Of a stretch of DNA of 64,000 bases, positions 32,470-45,069 are shown in pieces. How positions within the stretch are numbered: the stretch's first letter is position 1; every line of letters begins with the position of its first letter. The stretch is from Meghimatium bilineatum (lineage: Eukaryota > Mollusca > Gastropoda > Stylommatophora > Philomycidae). The stretch lies in contig CM067314.1 of assembly GCA_034231615.1 (NCBI GenBank), positions 4,590,501-4,654,500 on the forward strand, given 5' to 3'. The notes under the pieces are model-generated. The model was not told the DNA's origin and searched no databases. It worked only from the letters and a program-made list of their open reading frames with translations. A program made the translations under genes and the position numbers.

Positions 32470-34453
32470 ATACCAGGCAAGAGACAGTGGGTTAAGGGTA
32501 CCAATTGTCGCAAATCGTCAATGCGGAGACGGAAGTCTGATGGGCATGCTTGAAATTTGAAAATCGTCGTTGGATCATTGTCACTGCACTCCGGACAAGT
32601 CCATATGTGCTCAGATCTCTCCTTGAGTGTATCCGCCATTACACGTTGACTGACGGTCCCAGTACGCCGTGATTGACCATCATTCTTTCTCGCCCACGAA
32701 ACCGCTCCTTTCTAGTGACACCACATTTCAAACCACGATCCCTTATTCTAGTCATGGAACAAGAGTCATCGTCACTTATACAGTCATTTGTTCGTATATT
32801 TTCCCGTAGGCCGTTCAAAATTTCTGCTCGATCCATCGCTCCACCAACAGCCGTAGTAGCTGCGTGTGCGGCCAACCTGTCTGTTCTCTCATTACCCCGG
32901 ACTCCCGCATGTCCCGACACAAAAATAACAGTCACTTTACGCATACAGGAATTCTTCACTGTTCCTGAATGTACCTCGCCTGAAATTTAACAATCATGCT
33001 CATCGAGTCACGGAGTATACAGGCACCTTTGAGCAGTGAATGCACCCTTGATGTGTCTTTCAACCGACCCATCTGTATATATAATCATATCACCTTCTCT
33101 GGAATTCTCACTAATCAGAGCGACTACCTCCGACTCCACCACTGTCGGACACCAATCCCTGCATTCTTTATTTAGTGCTATTATTGTTTTGAAGGCTGTC
33201 GGACAATCTAAGGACGTCTGACTTCATTCCGCTCCAGGTAGCACATTCTCTAATCTGCACACACTCTATATAATATCCTCTGCCCGCCTCATCCACGACT
33301 TTCCTCTATTAAGTCGACTGCCTTTCACTTTGAGAATTTCAGGGTGTAGAGAGTACTCTATAAATGGTGATTTGTAGATAGTTCCGTGCCTTGCATATTT
33401 GTATTCTTTTCTCTGCAGTTGGGCAATCAAGTAAGTATAGCATAGCCCGTTCCTACGTATACCTCGTACACCCCAAATTTATTCGCATTGCCTCATTCTG
33501 GAGTCTATCCAATCTTTCTATTTGAGTGTCGGAATTGCCAGTGCGTACTCTACCACCGCCACCACCAATCCCTGATACAGCAGAAATAGCAGCCTCTGTT
33601 CACATTGAGCAGCAGCCATAACATTCTTCGCAGCAAGTTCTTTATAAGCCTTTACAATTATGTGGTCAAAATGATCTTTGAAACGCAGCCTTCGGTCCAA
33701 CATAACCCCCAAATACTTCATTGTGCTGGTTCTCTCGAGGACATCTCCTCTCAAGGTAACCGATGGCGTGTTTACTATGTGAATATTTAGGGAAAACCAT
33801 GTTATCGATGCTTTTGATGGATTAACAAAAGCTCCAGAATTACTACATACTTCCCTATACTATCAAGCTCCTCTGAAAATTCCTGGCGCTCGTTTCTCTA
33901 TCTCTGCCCTGCCTATGTACCAAGATGCCATCAGCATAGGGCATAGTACTCCCCGGTCCTGCAATCTGACAGCTCGTAACTTAAACACACACACGTTATA
34001 TAATGCTGGGGACAGAGGTGACCCTTGTGGTAGTCACGGGCTTATGACTGTTAGTGCCGAAGACCAACTCCCATTCTTAAGAACAACCTGTCTCAGAAAA
34101 AGTGTCGAGACAATTCACCTGACAATAAAAGAAATTACTTAGAGTTGCAGCATTATGTTCATCAAGAAATCCAAGTTCACTCTGTTATAAGCATCTTCCA
34201 GCTCTATTGCAGCCGCGATGTCTCTATTCGTGCGTCAAACTTTCGAACACTTCTTACGCGAACACGGCGACGTTGTGCCGAGCCTGCTTACCTGGACGAT
34301 AACCTCCCAATGTTGATGGTAGTCTTTTATTCCTCTCTAGATGTAGGGACAATTTCCACGCAACAATCTTTTCTAACAACATGCCGATCTATTCTGCATG
34401 GTTATGAATCTGAAACCTTGTATCTTTGCTTGACTCTTGCAAAGCTTGGGTAG
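32470..34453 (-). pseudogene. LINE with RT and RNase H domains, decayed
   Basis: Reading the minus strand from 34453, the RT region appears as LGGYRPGKQARHNVAVFA, then AIELEDAYNRVNLDFL (motif A-like). It is followed at 33754-33518 by TSTMKYLGVMLDRRLRFKDH and, after about 33500, LQNEAMRI. An RNase H end (FVSGHAGVRGNERTDRLAAH) and a C-terminal finger (WTCPECSDNDP) follow down to 32560. The order RT-thumb-RNase H-finger fits an I/Jockey-like LINE. Several stops and frameshifts. Endonuclease missing, cut at the 34455 array. A second relic of this family lies at 53990-54985. Confidence 0.78.
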
Positions 34454-34454
34454 T

Positions 34455-34845
34455 GGGATTGTGCAATAATACACACCTAATACAATACTACACATATAAT
34501 ACAATATAACTCACGTCTAATACAGTAATATACATTTAATACAATAATACACATCAAATACAGTAATACGCATCTAATACAGTAATACACATATAATACA
34601 GTAATACACATATAATAAAATAATACACATCTAATGCAATACTACACATATAATACAACATAATTCACACCTAGTACAGTAATACACATTTAATACAGTA
34701 ATACACATCTAATACAGTAATACACATATAATACAGTAATACACATATAATACAGTAATACACATATAATAAAATAATACACATCTAATGCAATACTACA
34801 CATATAATACAACATAATTCACACATAGTACAATAATACACATCC
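34455..34845. repeat. 19-bp minisatellite, about 20 copies
   Basis: AATACAGTAATACACATAT units with C/A and T/C variants; part of the array is itself duplicated (about 34560-34640 versus 34730-34810). Confidence 0.92.
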
Positions 34846-35549
34846 AACCCTTCTATACTGAACCATTCAAATAAGATCCTGAGTAAGACAAGGATGTGTG
34901 CTTTCATATCTACATTTCAACATATACATGGACAATAATAAAAGAAGCTCACATTTTTTTTTAAAAACGAAAAAAACATTGCAAATAAACCTGATGAGGA
35001 ACTTAATAATGAAATCAATGAACTACTACATGCCGACGATCAAAGTCTAATATGTAAAGATTAGGTACGTTTGCAAAAGCACATCAATGCATTGCTATTA
35101 GCATGTCAGAAGTACAACATGAAAATTAACGCGCATAAAACAGACGTTATGAAAATTAGCAAGTCTGCAACACCAATAGATATAAAAATAGATGACACCA
35201 AAGTGAAACAAGACAGAGAATTTAAATATCTAGACATCATTGTTTCCAAAAATGGAAGACTAGAGAAATAGAAACGAGATGTCAGAAAGCAAACACAGTG
35301 ACCTCATTACTTCGTCTAAAGATCAAGATGGAAATAAAACGAATGATAATATCTACAATTTTTATACCAACACTCTGCTAGCAATGTCAGACATGGTCTT
35401 TAACAACCTCGCTGCAGAGAAAAATCGTTACATGTGAAATGAAGTGTCCGGGAAAAGCTGCAATGACTACTAACCCATATAAAATAAGAAATGAAGAAAT
35501 GAGGAAAAGAGCTGGTATAATATCATGTATCGAACATCAGCAAGTTAAA

Positions 35550-37299
35550 TATATATTTTTTAAACTCCTACTGCGTCATGGAGTCCCCCAGGGAGGAGTA
35601 CTGCCACCCACACTTTTCTTGGTTTACATCAATGATCTAGTTGCCGAACTACCACATGGGATCAAAGTGGCAATGTATGCTGATGATCTGGTGATCTGGT
35701 GCACGGAAGAACATGTGACAGTGGCAACTAAACAAATACAAAAAGCTATTTATGCCTTAACCCTATGTGAAAATAGATGGTGCGTCAGCATTAACACAGA
35801 TAATTGCAGCACTACACTCTTTACCCTCACACCAAAACAAAAAGCCGATGTTTTCAAGACAGATGGAGAAACTTTTTATTAAAGAAAACAAACAACCCAC
35901 ATACCTTTTCACCACAGTTATTTTTGACGTCAAGCTGACATAGATGAAACATATAAACAAAGCAACAACAAAAGCCAGGAGGAAGTTAGTTATCCTGAGA
36001 AAACTAAGTGGGACCACATGGGGAGCCAGTGGGAATATACTTCGTAAAGTTTACCAGCAAGACATAAGACCACACCTGGAATATGGTTCAGCTGCGTGGT
36101 GTCCTGCATTAAACACCACATTACAGGATCTAGATAAAGTGCAAAACCAGGCGCTTATGATAATGCTGGAAGCAATGAAATCAACACCCATAGTAGAAAT
36201 GCACAAAGTGGAGAGGACACAACAATTTGGCGAACGCAGAGACACAAAAGTACTAATTCAAGTACAAATATTTAAGTGTTTACCAAGTCATAAAATGAAG
36301 GAAAGATTCCAAAATCTAGCAATGGGGCGACTGAAAAGAAGCAGCTTTATCCACCAAGCTAAACGACTCCTTAGACAACTTACAGAACTACCTGAAGTTG
36401 ACATCCCCTTAAAGTCTGTGCCAGAACAAACCCCTTGGAGGGAAATATATGAAATACCAGTACACATTCAGACCCACGTGAAAAGAATACTAAGTGAGGA
36501 CGAATATAACTGTGCAGCGAAGGACAATCACCCTCAGTTTCCTGGACGATGAATATCCACAAGACAAATGGGTCAGAATATACACAGATGGGTCAGCACA
36601 GAATGCAGTGAGGAATGGAGATGCAGGTGTATATATAGAATATCTACCCAAGCCTAGAGATACAATCAGAACACCAGCAGGAAAATTCTGCAATAATTAT
36701 GTTACAGAAATCCAGACAATTAGGGTTACAACTGAAAAACTGCTGATCTCCAGCCCTGGCCCACATCCCGTGGTATTACTGACAGATGCAATGTCACTGT
36801 TTCAAGCTCTCCAGTCTGGAAAACTAACAGACTTAGAAGAACTACTTAATGAACTGTCTTGCTAGTATAGGGTAACCATGCAGTGGATAACCTCTCACTA
36901 TGGAATACCAAGAAATGAAGAAAAAAAACAGACCAACTGGCTAAGGAAGGTGCTGCCGAAATCAACCAGATATACCAATCACCTACCATCAGAAAAAAAC
37001 CAGATGATCAGGTCAATAAGAAAGCCACAAACACCAACACAAGATGACTATCACATTATGAATAGATCAGAACTATTTGTAATTCTACGCCTCAGAACGG
37101 TTCATAACCGACTCCGTAGTCACATAGGCCTATACACGAAATTCAAGATTGGTAGCACGGCCATGTGCACAGGCAACACAGAGTACCAAGCATATACTTC
37201 AAGAGTGCTCTGAATATAGTACGCTGGTAGACATATTGGCCAGAGGAAACAACACTAGAATCAAAGCTCTATGGGACACTGTATGAACTACAAAAGACA
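35550..37299 (+). pseudogene. I/Jockey-like LINE inserted in the outer LINE
   Basis: The RT part has HGVPQGGVLPPTLFLVYIND (about 35574), the catalytic box YADD (35676-35687) and the thumb region YGSAAWCPALNTTLQDLDKVQNQAL (split here by many intervening substitutions). An RNase H start, RIYTDGSAQNAVRNGDAG, lies near 36575, an RNase H end (QWITSHYGIPRNE) at 36880, and a finger-like tail follows. Four frame breaks separate these pieces. 5'-truncated within RT; its 3' part runs into a 47-bp tandem array and (GAA)n just before the right target duplication. Confidence 0.82.
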
Positions 37300-37842
37300 G
37301 TGAGTTTTATTCAGGAGACAGAATTACAGATATAGACATGTTTCAAGTGTGAGTTTTATTCAGGAGACAGAGTTACAGATATAGACATGTGTCAAGTGTG
37401 AGTTTTATTCAGGAGACAGAGTTACAGATATAGACATGTGTCAAGTGTGAGTTTTATTCAGGAGACAGAGTTACAGATATAGACATGTGTCAAGTGTGAG
37501 TTTTATTCAGGAGACAGAGTTACAGATATAGACATGTGTCAAGTGTGAGTTTTATTCAGGAGACAGAGTTACAGATATAGACATGTGTCAAGTGTGAGTT
37601 TTATTCAGGAGACAGAGTTACAGATATAGACATGTGTTAAGTGTGAGTTTTATTCAGGAGACAGAGTTACAGATATAGACATGTGTCAAGTGTGAGTTTT
37701 ATTCAGGAGACAGAGTTACAGATATAGACATGTGTCAAGTGTGAGTTTTATTCAGGAGACAGAATTACAGATATAGACATGTTTCAAGTGTGAGTTTTAT
37801 TCAGGAGACAGTTACAGATATAGACATGTTTCAAGTGAACGA
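37300..37842. repeat. 47-bp minisatellite in the LINE 3' end, about 11.5 copies
   Basis: Very homogeneous units: GTGAGTTTTATTCAGGAGAC then AGAGTTACAGATATAGACAT. It ends with GAACGAAAGAAGAAGAAG. It lies between the last LINE coding block and the target duplication, so it was part of, or grew within, the inserted element. Confidence 0.94.
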
Positions 37843-38060
37843 AAGAAGAAGAAGAAGCAAGTAAAATGGTTCGGTCACCTTATGAGAATGAACCCAAACC
37901 AAATAGAGTAGGCCTATATAATAAAAGAACATACGGGTATAAGGACACAGGTAACCCAAGAAAACGGTGGATAGAAAATATCAAGATAACTTTGAACAAA
38001 CATGAATTTAATGTAACCAAGGCGAAACACCTGCCCTTCGGACGACCGCTGAAACCCCCC

Positions 38061-39594
38061 CCCCCCCCCCCATATTTTTTTAGTTTAACGGCAAATGTTG
38101 ATACTATGAACCATTATTCACCTGGGAATAGACAAGAGAATAATTAACCATCTGGAGATTCACAAACCTAACTTGACCTTTTTCAATGGCAAATTTTACT
38201 CGTATTCGTGTCCAAAGGAGGAACACCAACATATTTTCAAAAAGATCCCAGAAAGTAGGTTTGTGCACATTCTAAATTACCAGTGGACTTATTGCGCCTC
38301 ATCGGTAGTAGATCAGTGCAAATATTTTATACAAGAGGTTAAAAGTTAGATGTTGCAAGGGACTCGACACTCGTGCAAGTGACACTATTTTCGAAACACA
38401 ATGTAGCTACTACTTTTGGTGGTCGACAGAAATTGTGTAAAACGTAGCTTTAAGTGTGCACTGACCTTTGACTCTTAATTTGTTGGCTGCTATAAAAAGT
38501 AACTCTTAATTTACGAGTTACGAAATTTAAAACATCAGTCACGTGTGCTCAATAATCCTTCAAGACCGTTTACTGTGAAAATAGCAGCCCAAATGAACCA
38601 TCAACTCTCCGTAACTTAAGATGAAAGTTTGATCGAAGCCCCCAATAGCGTTACTTCAACGAGATATCCAAACATTGCTTCATCTCAACGCCGAATTTTT
38701 TTTACCAATCATTCCTGCTCGTACGTGTTTTATGTAAAAGCATTTTCTATTTTTATGCTGCCTCGGACTTTTCACACGAAATATCTTTTAAGACCCTTCT
38801 AAATCTTGGCTTGAGGACACTAAATCACTTCAGACGGGCGAAAATTGTCTCTCATACGGCAAGCAAAACAATATTACACTGGCTGACGCCTGAGCACCCA
38901 AGCATTTCCTCTTCGTAAAAATCAATCAGCACTCTCGACCAATCAGTGGTCATTTGTGATCAGGGTCAAAGGTTGCGTATAAAGTTAGAACACTGTCTTG
39001 GGATTTCGGCCAACTGAAGAGAAATTAGTTCAGCAGATTAGATATTTACTAGTAGTAGCCTCTGGAGATTGGTTGAAAGTTAGTTTGCTTTTTTATTTTT
39101 TTAGGATTCCTTCCCCAACCCTTATCTTCTATGTTTATATCCCCTCTGAGACCTTCTATTTGCGAAATAGCGTTATGTATAATTATCTTTATACATAAAT
39201 TTATCCCTTCTGACCTCGACTCTCTTAAATTTGGGGATTCGGCGTCAAAGTGATACCCTTTCAACGTTAAATTAGTCTGTTGCAATGCACAAAAACGGAC
39301 AAGCAATGGCCATTTCCTGACAAGCACATTATTCAGACCAATCGATTTCGAAGCGGAACTAAATATTGGTGGTTTTTATGTCTTCATCACCGCAAATGCC
39401 AGGATACATCAGAGGTCATGTTGTCGATGGTGCTTTCACAGTAAATAGTCCATTTGGGAAACATCCTACCCTGTCATGAATTTTTGAAATCTTTGGCTAC
39501 ACAATAAAAAATGATAAACTGAAAGTAGGACTGCAGTAAAACTGTCTACCATCATGTGTCAACGATGTTTTTCCTTTTTTTTTACAATGGTTAA
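38061..39594. other. Unassigned stretch
   Basis: No domains, tRNAs or arrays recognised. ORFs of 66-92 codons at 38998-39327 have no recognisable features. Confidence 0.35.
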
Positions 39595-42500
39595 AATTCA
39601 GTTTATTATCTATCCCCATGTGGAAGTTGGTTGATAGCATCCACACTTGCCGTTAAGAGTAGGAGGGGGGGTGCTGTAAGTTTCCGTTAAAGGCCAGATG
39701 TGATGCCTCAGTCATACTGAGTCCGTGTTTGTGGAAAATGGTCGTGATGTTATCGATCCATCTTTTTCTCGGTCTTCCCTTTACTCTATATGCAATTGAT
39801 CATTTGTTATAAGCTGTCAGTGGTAATTGGCTTGGGGCCATTCTCATAAGCTGACCAAACCACTTTATCTGCTAATGTTCTATATATTCGATACACGGCA
39901 TTATTTCTACTCTTTTTCTCATATCCTCGTTTCTTACTCTGTCCAGTTTGGTGACCATAGCTGCTTTTCTTAAACACTTCATATTACATGTGATGATTTT
40001 TCTCTGCTGCGAGGCTGTTAAAGACCATGTTTGACACTGGTAACAAAGTGTTGGTATGAAAATTGTTGATAGTATTTGTATTTCTATGTCCATATTGATA
40101 TTTTGATGCAGGAGCAATGGTAAAAGTTGATATGTAACTGCATTTGCCTTCTGACATCTTGATTCTATTTCTCTGTCTAGTTTCCCATTTTATGAAGAAA
40201 GAAAAAAAACACTTCCTAAATATTTGAATTCTTTTATTTGTTTCACTGCTGAATAGTTTATTGTGATATCTATTGTTGTTGGTGACTTGCTGATTTTCAT
40301 AACTTCCTTATTTTGTATGTTGATTTGCATGTTATACTTCTTACAAGCCATTGACATTGTATCTATGCGGATTTTCGTGTTTTCTTCGTCATTGTATATC
40401 AGGCTTTGATCGTTGGCGAACAGAAGTTCATTGATTTCACTTGTGTTTTCATCTACTGGGTTGTCTGCATTGTTTATATTTTTCTCTTTTAGGTTAATAG
40501 CTTCTTTTCGTTATTCTATCCCTATAGATATTTCAAAGTAAAGGGGGAAGCATGCAGCCCTGTTTGACCCCTGATTTAGTTTTAAATGTTTAGGTCGTAC
40601 CATCTACTATTCTCACTGCACGTATGCAATTGTGGTATAGTATTTTTATGTTGTTTAATAGAATACCACTGATGTTGTACTTCTCTGATGTTTCCTAGAG
40701 AATATTTCTATCTACTCTATCGAATGCCTTTTCCTGGTCTATAAATATAGTGTTGATATCTTGTTTGTATTTAATAACTTTTTCACTTAGTTGTCTCACT
40801 CAGTGTGAATAGTGCGTCGGTGCAGCTAGCCCCTCTTCTAAAACCAAATTGAGTGGGACAGTTGGTGTACTGTTTATGTGTCGTATTCTTTGCTCTACAA
40901 TCTTTGCGTATATTATTCCTATATGACTCTGTAGGGAGATGCCTCTGTATCATTCACAATCCTTTTTTATTCCCTTTGTGTTTCCATACTAGAAGAATTA
41001 TTAACTATTGCCAATTTGCACGAACTTTTCTCTCTGCCCATGCTATGCTGAAAAATCTTGCCAACCATAGGATTCCTGTTTCTCGGCATGCTCTTATTGC
41101 CTCGTTTGGTATACCATCTTCTTCTGGAGATTTATATCTCGAGTTATGTTTTACAATTTCTTCTATTTCCTGATATAAAATTTCAATCCCCTTGTTATTT
41201 GGGTCTGTTATATTAGCTGTTGGTATATACACAGTTGTGGTATGTGGAGTGTATAGTTCTTGGAAGTATTCTTTCCCTCTAGCATTTCTTGCTTGTTTAT
41301 TTACTATGGATTTTCCACTCCTGTTGTTTACAATTGTTATAGGACTGTAGCTCTCTTCTCTCACTCTAATTGATTTGATACTTTTAAAGAACTCCCTTTG
41401 GTTTGTCTTACATTTAACACGAGCCACTGGCCAGAAAGGCGTCATTCAGCTAGCGTCGTAGAGCGTCAAAGAGCACGATGATCCAGTAAGGCACCCTGGT
41501 TATCTACTGCACCCCGACACACACTAAGTCGTCTTGACTCGTCTTGCCACTGAGACCATATGTGTAGGGACGAGAGAGTGAGGTTGACGACAGTACGCAA
41601 CTCTCCCTCACTTTAATCAAATTTTCATCGCGCAAGTCATGGCTTTCATCATCATCTCATTAATCATCAAAAACTGCGACAATTGATGAGGATGTTGCCA
41701 TGCGTATTGTTCGTGCCAGTGCAGCATTCGGGAGCCTTCATACCAACGTCTGGATCAGGCGTGATCTCAGTCTGACAACTAAGTTGGATGTGTACCGCGC
41801 AGTGGTTCTACCACCATTGCTTTATGCTGCGTCTTGCTGGACTGTCTATGTGAGACACGCTCGACAGCTTAATTCTTTTCATCTTCGGTGTCTACGAAAC
41901 CTCATGGGAGTACGTTGGAAGGATCGTTTACCAGATACGGAAATTCTTCAGAAGTCCCGTATGCAAAGCATCCATGCAATGCTGACTAGGTCCCAACGCC
42001 GCTGGACTGGCCACATCGTCGGTATGCCAGACAAGCGCCTTCCAAAGAGATTATTCTATGGGAAGCTGTGCGAATGTAAAGGTTTAAGTGGAGGGCAGAA
42101 AAAGCGCTTCAAGGATCACCTAAAAAGCTCTATCAAAAACTGCAGCATTGATCCTAGCTCCTGGGAGACTACATCACTTGATCGCGCAGCCTGACACACC
42201 CAGATCACTGCTGACATCACGAAATTTGAAAAAAGAAAGAACACTGCGGGCGATCCACAAGCGCAAGAAGCGGAAGGACAAATCCGTAAATTCTCCTACC
42301 CCGAACCTTCAGCACTCCTGCATGCACTGCAATAGAACTTTCTATGCACAAATTGGACTAATCGGGCATCTACGAACTCACAAACCAAATTAGTTAATTA
42401 CCAAATTTAATTATTATATATTTATTTTTTTTAAATTTTTTTTCTATCGCACTTAATGTTTTTCATGCCATGCTCATCTTCGCTTGCGAAGGAGGAACAT

Positions 42501-43030
42501 CATCATCGTCGTCTTACATATGTCAAATAGATGTTTGCCGTAGTTGTTCCATGAATTAATTTTTCCTTCTTTGATTGCGCGTTTAGTTTCATTTCTAGCT
42601 GAACGATATTTTAGACTTTCTGTTTTTAAATTCTTCCAGTGTCTCAGCATTACACCATGCTGTTTTCTTGTCCGTCTATTTTCTTCTTACGCCGCATATA
42701 ATTTGCTTTGTCGTTTCATTTTTGAAAAGGCACCATTCAGCTTGGGAATTTGCTCTTTCCTTTGGTAAGCTTTGAAAAAATGCGGTCATTTCTTTTTGCA
42801 TTTGTTCACTTATGTCTGGTTCTTCTAGTGCTTTCAGGTTTACAAATTTTTTCCTGCCAGTGTCTTATTCCTTTTTTCACTGAGAAGTTTTTATGCATTC
42901 TTTTCTCATTTAATATCACGGGTCAATCAATTTGGCTACTCATTGATCATGACCTGTACTTGTGTCAGAAAAGCAATGAGTTTCCTGCTGACAGTTGCAG
43001 GGATTACTTCATTATCATTATCATATGACG
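39595..43030 (-). pseudogene. RTE-like LINE, minus strand, split by a plus-strand LINE
   Basis: From 43030 leftward the minus strand reads LLSEKRNKTLAGKNL, ETLEEFKNRK and INSWNNYGKHLFDICK (linker before RT). After the 41414-42510 insertion it continues CKTNQREFFKSIKSIR, YQEIEEIVKHNSRYKSPEED (RT start), STIFIPTLCYQCQTWSLT, RNEDMRKRVEIMPCIEYIEH, QIKWFGQLMRMAP and RPRKRWIDNI near 39790. The RT core between about 41000 and 40400 is readable only in broken frames. It is one long old copy, and nearly all host-like ORFs in this interval are shadows of it. Confidence 0.8.
41414..42510 (+). pseudogene. 5'-truncated LINE (C-terminus with C2H2 finger)
   Basis: A clean frame (about 41681-42194) gives VAMRIVRASAAFGSL, KLDVYRAVVLPPLLYA, RWTGHIVGMPDKRLPKRLFY and SGGQKKRFKDHLKSS. 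After one frameshift comes a C2H2-like finger, CMHCNRTFYAQIGLIGHLRTH in two parts (Cys-x2-Cys, His-x3-His), ending at 42393. This is the C-terminus of a widespread RTE/CR1-type LINE. The 3'UTR ends in CATCATCATCGTC. A perfect 9-bp target duplication GTCTTACAT flanks it (41405-41413 and 42511-42519), and the host LINE reading continues across it. Few lesions, so relatively recent. Confidence 0.85.
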
Positions 43031-43098
43031 GACACATATTTTTTTTTTACATAATGACATTTTGCTGTTCATTGGAAACACACAGGAAAACACATAAT

Positions 43099-43130
43099 TC
43101 TACGTTTCGACCAAAAAGCTTTCGTCATAT
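43099..43130 (-). other. Hammerhead-like motif
   Basis: The minus strand reads ATATGACGAAAGCTTTTTGGTCGAAACGTAGA: TGACGAA for the first box, AAGCT/GGTC hairpin region, then GAAACGTAGA. On plus it follows TTGGAAACACACAGGAAAAC, like the 18089 copy. Confidence 0.35.
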
Positions 43131-43835
43131 GATGCTGGTTTATAGCTCAGCTTACATTTATCTTTAGAGTGCATCAACAAGATACGAGACATTACATCGG
43201 AGACAAACTTTGTTGCGAAGATGATTCCTGATCTGAATTTAGAAGGACTTGTGAAATAAAAGTTTTTCAATGTTTCATTTATTTTCCATTTCTATAAAGC
43301 GCACAATTTCAGTTAACATCATGGACAGAACTAAAGTCCTAACTGGCACATAACGAATACATTTCATCCCACCCCCCTGTTAGTGTCTAACAGATAATCA
43401 AATTTGCTATGGTAATCAAGATGTGTCATGGACTGAAAGCCTTGTCGAACTGAAACCACTTAGAGGACGAACAGATCCCAGATTGACAAGGGGCTTTCAT
43501 TGAGGTTCATCGTGAACGAGCCCAGTGTTTTGTTAAGGTCTTCTTTCAAAGTGACTTCCATTAATGAAATTAAATAAACACTGTCGAAGTGGGGTCAGAC
43601 ATAAAAAGTTTATATTCTGTAACACTGAACAGAATATCAATTGGAAACGATCGAATCATTTTATAGAGATATAGATAATAACAAACAATGTAGATTAATT
43701 TTCTTAAGTATTACCGGGGCTAAGAATAGTAACATTGCCATCTGGTATTAATGTCGTAAGAAGCGACTAAGGAGGACTTGAGATTTGTTTCAACCCTAGA
43801 ACCTGACCTATGTGTAATCAACTCTTCTGTCTGCA
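43131..43835. other. Unassigned; SINE 3' scrap near 43755
   Basis: GTCGTAAGAAGCGACTAAGG at about 43753 is the reverse complement of the TTAGTCGCCTCCTGCGACAT block at 23123 and 25059, a shared repeat end. Confidence 0.4.
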
Positions 43836-44090
43836 GTGTACATCGAGATTGCACCAAAAAAGTCACAGCACCTATTTCCCTCCAGAGAAGAAGACTATCC
43901 AGCGTGTGTCATTTCACAAAAAGCCAATTACGTAAATTATAAACTTAGACCAATTTTCAAAACACAAATCTACCCCGATGGAAACCAAAAGAAAAATCAT
44001 AAATTCAATCTTCATACCAACAATGTGTTATCATTGGCAGACATGACACTAGCAAAAGAGCAAGAGAGAAAGCATAGGCCTACTACGCGC
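43836..44090. repeat. Dispersed repeat related to 7686-7800
   Basis: Shares ATAAATTCAATCTTCATA and flanking order. An 87-codon plus frame here has no domain and is not called. Confidence 0.4.
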
Positions 44091-44385
44091 GAGGAGTGAT
44101 GCAAACTAGTTGATAGTGTGCCTAATTGCTATCACCGGGTTACAGCGTGCCAGGTTCGAAATCACGTCCGGACAACAACAAAATTAGATTGTGATTTCTC
44201 GCTTAACACGACCACTCCTCCAGTCGACTCAGCTGTACATGAGTACCTGACGCGTGGGTTAGGGGAGGTAAAGACAGCAAGGAAGAGAACTGGTCACCCC
44301 CACCTAACAGTTGCTGCGGCTTGGTACACGCAGAGTTATCTTCATCCCCGACGACAGGTTACTGCCAAGAGTCATACCCTTACTG
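44091..44385 (+). mobile_element. tRNA-derived SINE with conserved central domain
   Basis: The tRNA-like head (about 44091-44172) has a B-box AGGTTCGAAATCACG. The body contains GTCGACTCAGCTGTACATGA, GTACCTGACGCGTGGGTTAG and CACCCCCACCTAACAGTTGC. The block around CAGCTGTAxATGAGTACCTG recalls a central domain shared by SINEs of many invertebrates, including molluscs. The exact superfamily was not checked. The 103-codon ORF across it is an artefact. Confidence 0.7.
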
Positions 44386-44395
44386 CGTGTGAGAT

Positions 44396-44716
44396 GAGAT
44401 GTTTAAGAAATGAGATGTTTAAGAAATGAGATGTTTAAGAAATGAGATGTTTAAGAAATGAGATGTTTAAGAAATGAGATGTTTAAGAAATGAGATGTTT
44501 AAGAAATGAGATGTTTAAGAAATGAGATGTTTAAGAAATGAGATGTTTACGAAATGAGATGTTTAAGAAATGAGATGTTTAAGAAATGAGATGTTTAAGA
44601 AATGAGATGTTTAAGAAATGAGATGTTTAAGAAATGAGATGTTTAAGAAATGAGATGTTTAAGAAATGAGATGTTTAAGAAATGAGATGTTTAAGAAATG
44701 AGATGTTTAAGAAATG
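44396..44716. repeat. 16-bp minisatellite, 20 copies
   Basis: GAGATGTTTAAGAAAT repeated with a single A-to-C variant near 44550. It starts right after the SINE. Confidence 0.97.
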
Positions 44717-45069
44717 CATGAAACAGAACAAGAAGAGATCATACGAGGAATCCATAGCTAATCCTTAGCATTTATTAATGCCGTAGGGATGTGAGATGTT
44801 ATCGATGATGTCACATTTCAGAGGCTCCGCTATAAGAGGGGTAGCCATCTACTCTCCCTCGCAGTCTTTACTTCCCGAATTAATCCGGTACCCAATTAAG
44901 GTTAGGTAGATCCTGGAACCATTGAAATCTGAACAAACATTCCGCCTCAAATGTGGAATTAATCCACTCATCGCTGCGCTACGAGGCCAGATATATAGAT
45001 GGATGGATAGATAGATATTATTGAAGTTCTTAGATATGCTAGAATTTGTGATATAGTTTCACTACATTA
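44717..45069. other. Unassigned; possible tRNA-like scrap on minus near 44935-45000
   Basis: Minus-strand CCTCGTAGCGCAGCGATGAG resembles a tRNA A-box region. A short GATGGATGGATAGATAGATA tract follows at about 44999. Confidence 0.3.

Larger units (their letters stand above)
34875..38060 (+). pseudogene. RTE-like LINE, interrupted by a second LINE
   Basis: The outer element occupies 34875-35549 and 37857-38060. Its first part reads NELLHADDQSLICKD, YNMKINAHKTDVMKISK, REFKYLDIIVS, QCQTWSLTTSLQRKIV and SCIEHQQVK. Its second part resumes at exactly this point with QVKWFGHLMRMNPNQ, then NPRKRWIENIKITLNKHEFN, ending in a C16 run. The insertion carries a near-identical target duplication, GCAAGTTAAA at 35540 and GCAAGTAAAA at 37857. 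Stops and frameshifts show it is dead. The closest relative in the window is the minus-strand LINE at 39595-43030. Confidence 0.8.

Noticed and set aside
32673..34453. Plus-strand ORFs of 61-105 codons
   Set aside because: Antisense shadows of the minus-strand LINE RT/RNase H region.
42544..43028. Hydrophobic plus-strand ORFs resembling membrane proteins
   Set aside because: Antisense reading of the Lys-rich linker of the minus-strand LINE.
44118..44429. 103-codon ORF
   Set aside because: Runs through a tRNA-derived SINE into the 16-bp array.
44396..44716. CRISPR-like 16-bp repeats
   Set aside because: Head-to-tail minisatellite without spacers.
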